DNA of 64,000 nucleotides from Rotaria macrura (taxonomy: Eukaryota > Rotifera > Eurotatoria > Philodinida > Philodinidae): the NCBI GenBank assembly GCA_900239685.1, contig OENT01000391.1:59791-123790 (forward strand), written 5' to 3'. Shown piece after piece: positions 63,641 through 64,000 of this stretch. The notes under the pieces were generated by a model, which saw only the letters and a list, made by a program, of their open reading frames with translations, searched no databases and was not told the DNA's origin. Positions within the stretch are counted from its first letter, which is position 1; the number at the start of each line of letters is the position of its first letter. The translations under genes and the position numbers were made by a program.

Positions 63641-64000
63641 ACTGAAAGAAAAAAAGGTGCCACACGAAACCCTAAAGGGTTCCGATTTTTGCAACGAAAT
63701 CGAAACCCTTCGAGGTTTCGTAGACATTAGGTTTCGTAAAAGGTCTTAATTTTTAACAGCTGATAGCGAGCTTTTCGTACTTGGAGTACTTGACAGTTCA
63801 CGATTCAACATTGAATCTAACTTTCGCCGAATGCTATGGTCCATTGCAGAAGCACTTTTCCACCAGCATTCAATGCTAAAACCTCCCACTTTCTGAAAAA
63901 TAACCGGGTCCTGTGATAATCGGTAGAAAAGTAAGAGCGAATCACTATATCCTATACACTGAAAGAAAAAAAGGTGCCACACGAAACCCAAGAGGGTTCC
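63641..64000. repeat. Copies 2 and 3 (truncated) of the ACTGAAAG repeat family, in tandem
   Basis: A unit begins at 63641 (ACTGAAAGAAAAAAAGGTGC) and the same sequence restarts at 63958, a period of 317 bp. The second unit runs off the window end. Homologous to 47625-47925. Confidence 0.85.

Overview
This window looks like animal nuclear DNA from a small, AT-rich genome, most likely a bdelloid rotifer. That is an inference, not a proof. The sequence shows strongly AT-rich DNA, many 50-90 nt GT-AG introns, and clear metazoan genes (a GCC2/GCC185 golgin and a SPEN/split-ends homologue). These sit beside families common in protists, fungi or plants (S1/P1 nuclease, countin-like saposin protein) and several short non-coding inverted-repeat transposons. 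I rebuilt all gene models by hand from reading frame, GT/AG borders and phase continuity.

Layout. 1-3439: 3' part of a coiled-coil gene with a basic AT-hook-like tail (+), with a hairpin element in its upstream intron. 3440-8841: no gene seen. 8842-9848: secreted S1/P1-type nuclease (-). 9849-13794: no gene, but a 914-bp TA-flanked element with arms of about 200 bp. 13795-14676: secreted saposin-B/countin-like protein (+). 16568-17481: leucine-rich-repeat protein (+). 18649-29585: GCC2-like golgin in 17 exons, 1994 aa, with 31 head-to-tail copies of a 21-residue coiled-coil repeat and a C-terminal GRIP domain (+). 30859-40381: SPEN-family protein in 17 exons, 1653 aa, with three RRMs and a SPOC domain, plus two phase-compatible alternative last exons, each followed by AATAAA (+). 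41874-43081: RING + TRAF-type zinc finger + coiled coil + unrecognised C-terminal domain (-). 43082-64000: repeat-dominated. It holds only an intronless OTU-type cysteine protease (50836-51669, +) and one coiled-coil exon of a gene running out of view (61517-61799, +).

The last 20 kb contain a palindrome around a 92-N gap, a 1033-bp element with 247-bp inverted arms, a dispersed repeat family (one copy at 47.6 kb and a tandem pair at the window end), a 62-bp minisatellite, a 266-bp TA-flanked element, a 232-bp palindrome and a 381-bp element with a perfect 9-bp target-site duplication (Mutator-like).

The genes form no pathway or operon. GCC2 (trans-Golgi tethering) and SPEN (nuclear RNA-binding corepressor) are tandem neighbours on the same strand with separate start and polyadenylation signals. 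I did not find a convincing new multi-gene system. The most notable items are the predicted SPEN isoform switches, the exact 21-residue repeat array in GCC2, the RING/TRAF protein with a new C-terminal module, and the collection of non-autonomous inverted-repeat elements.
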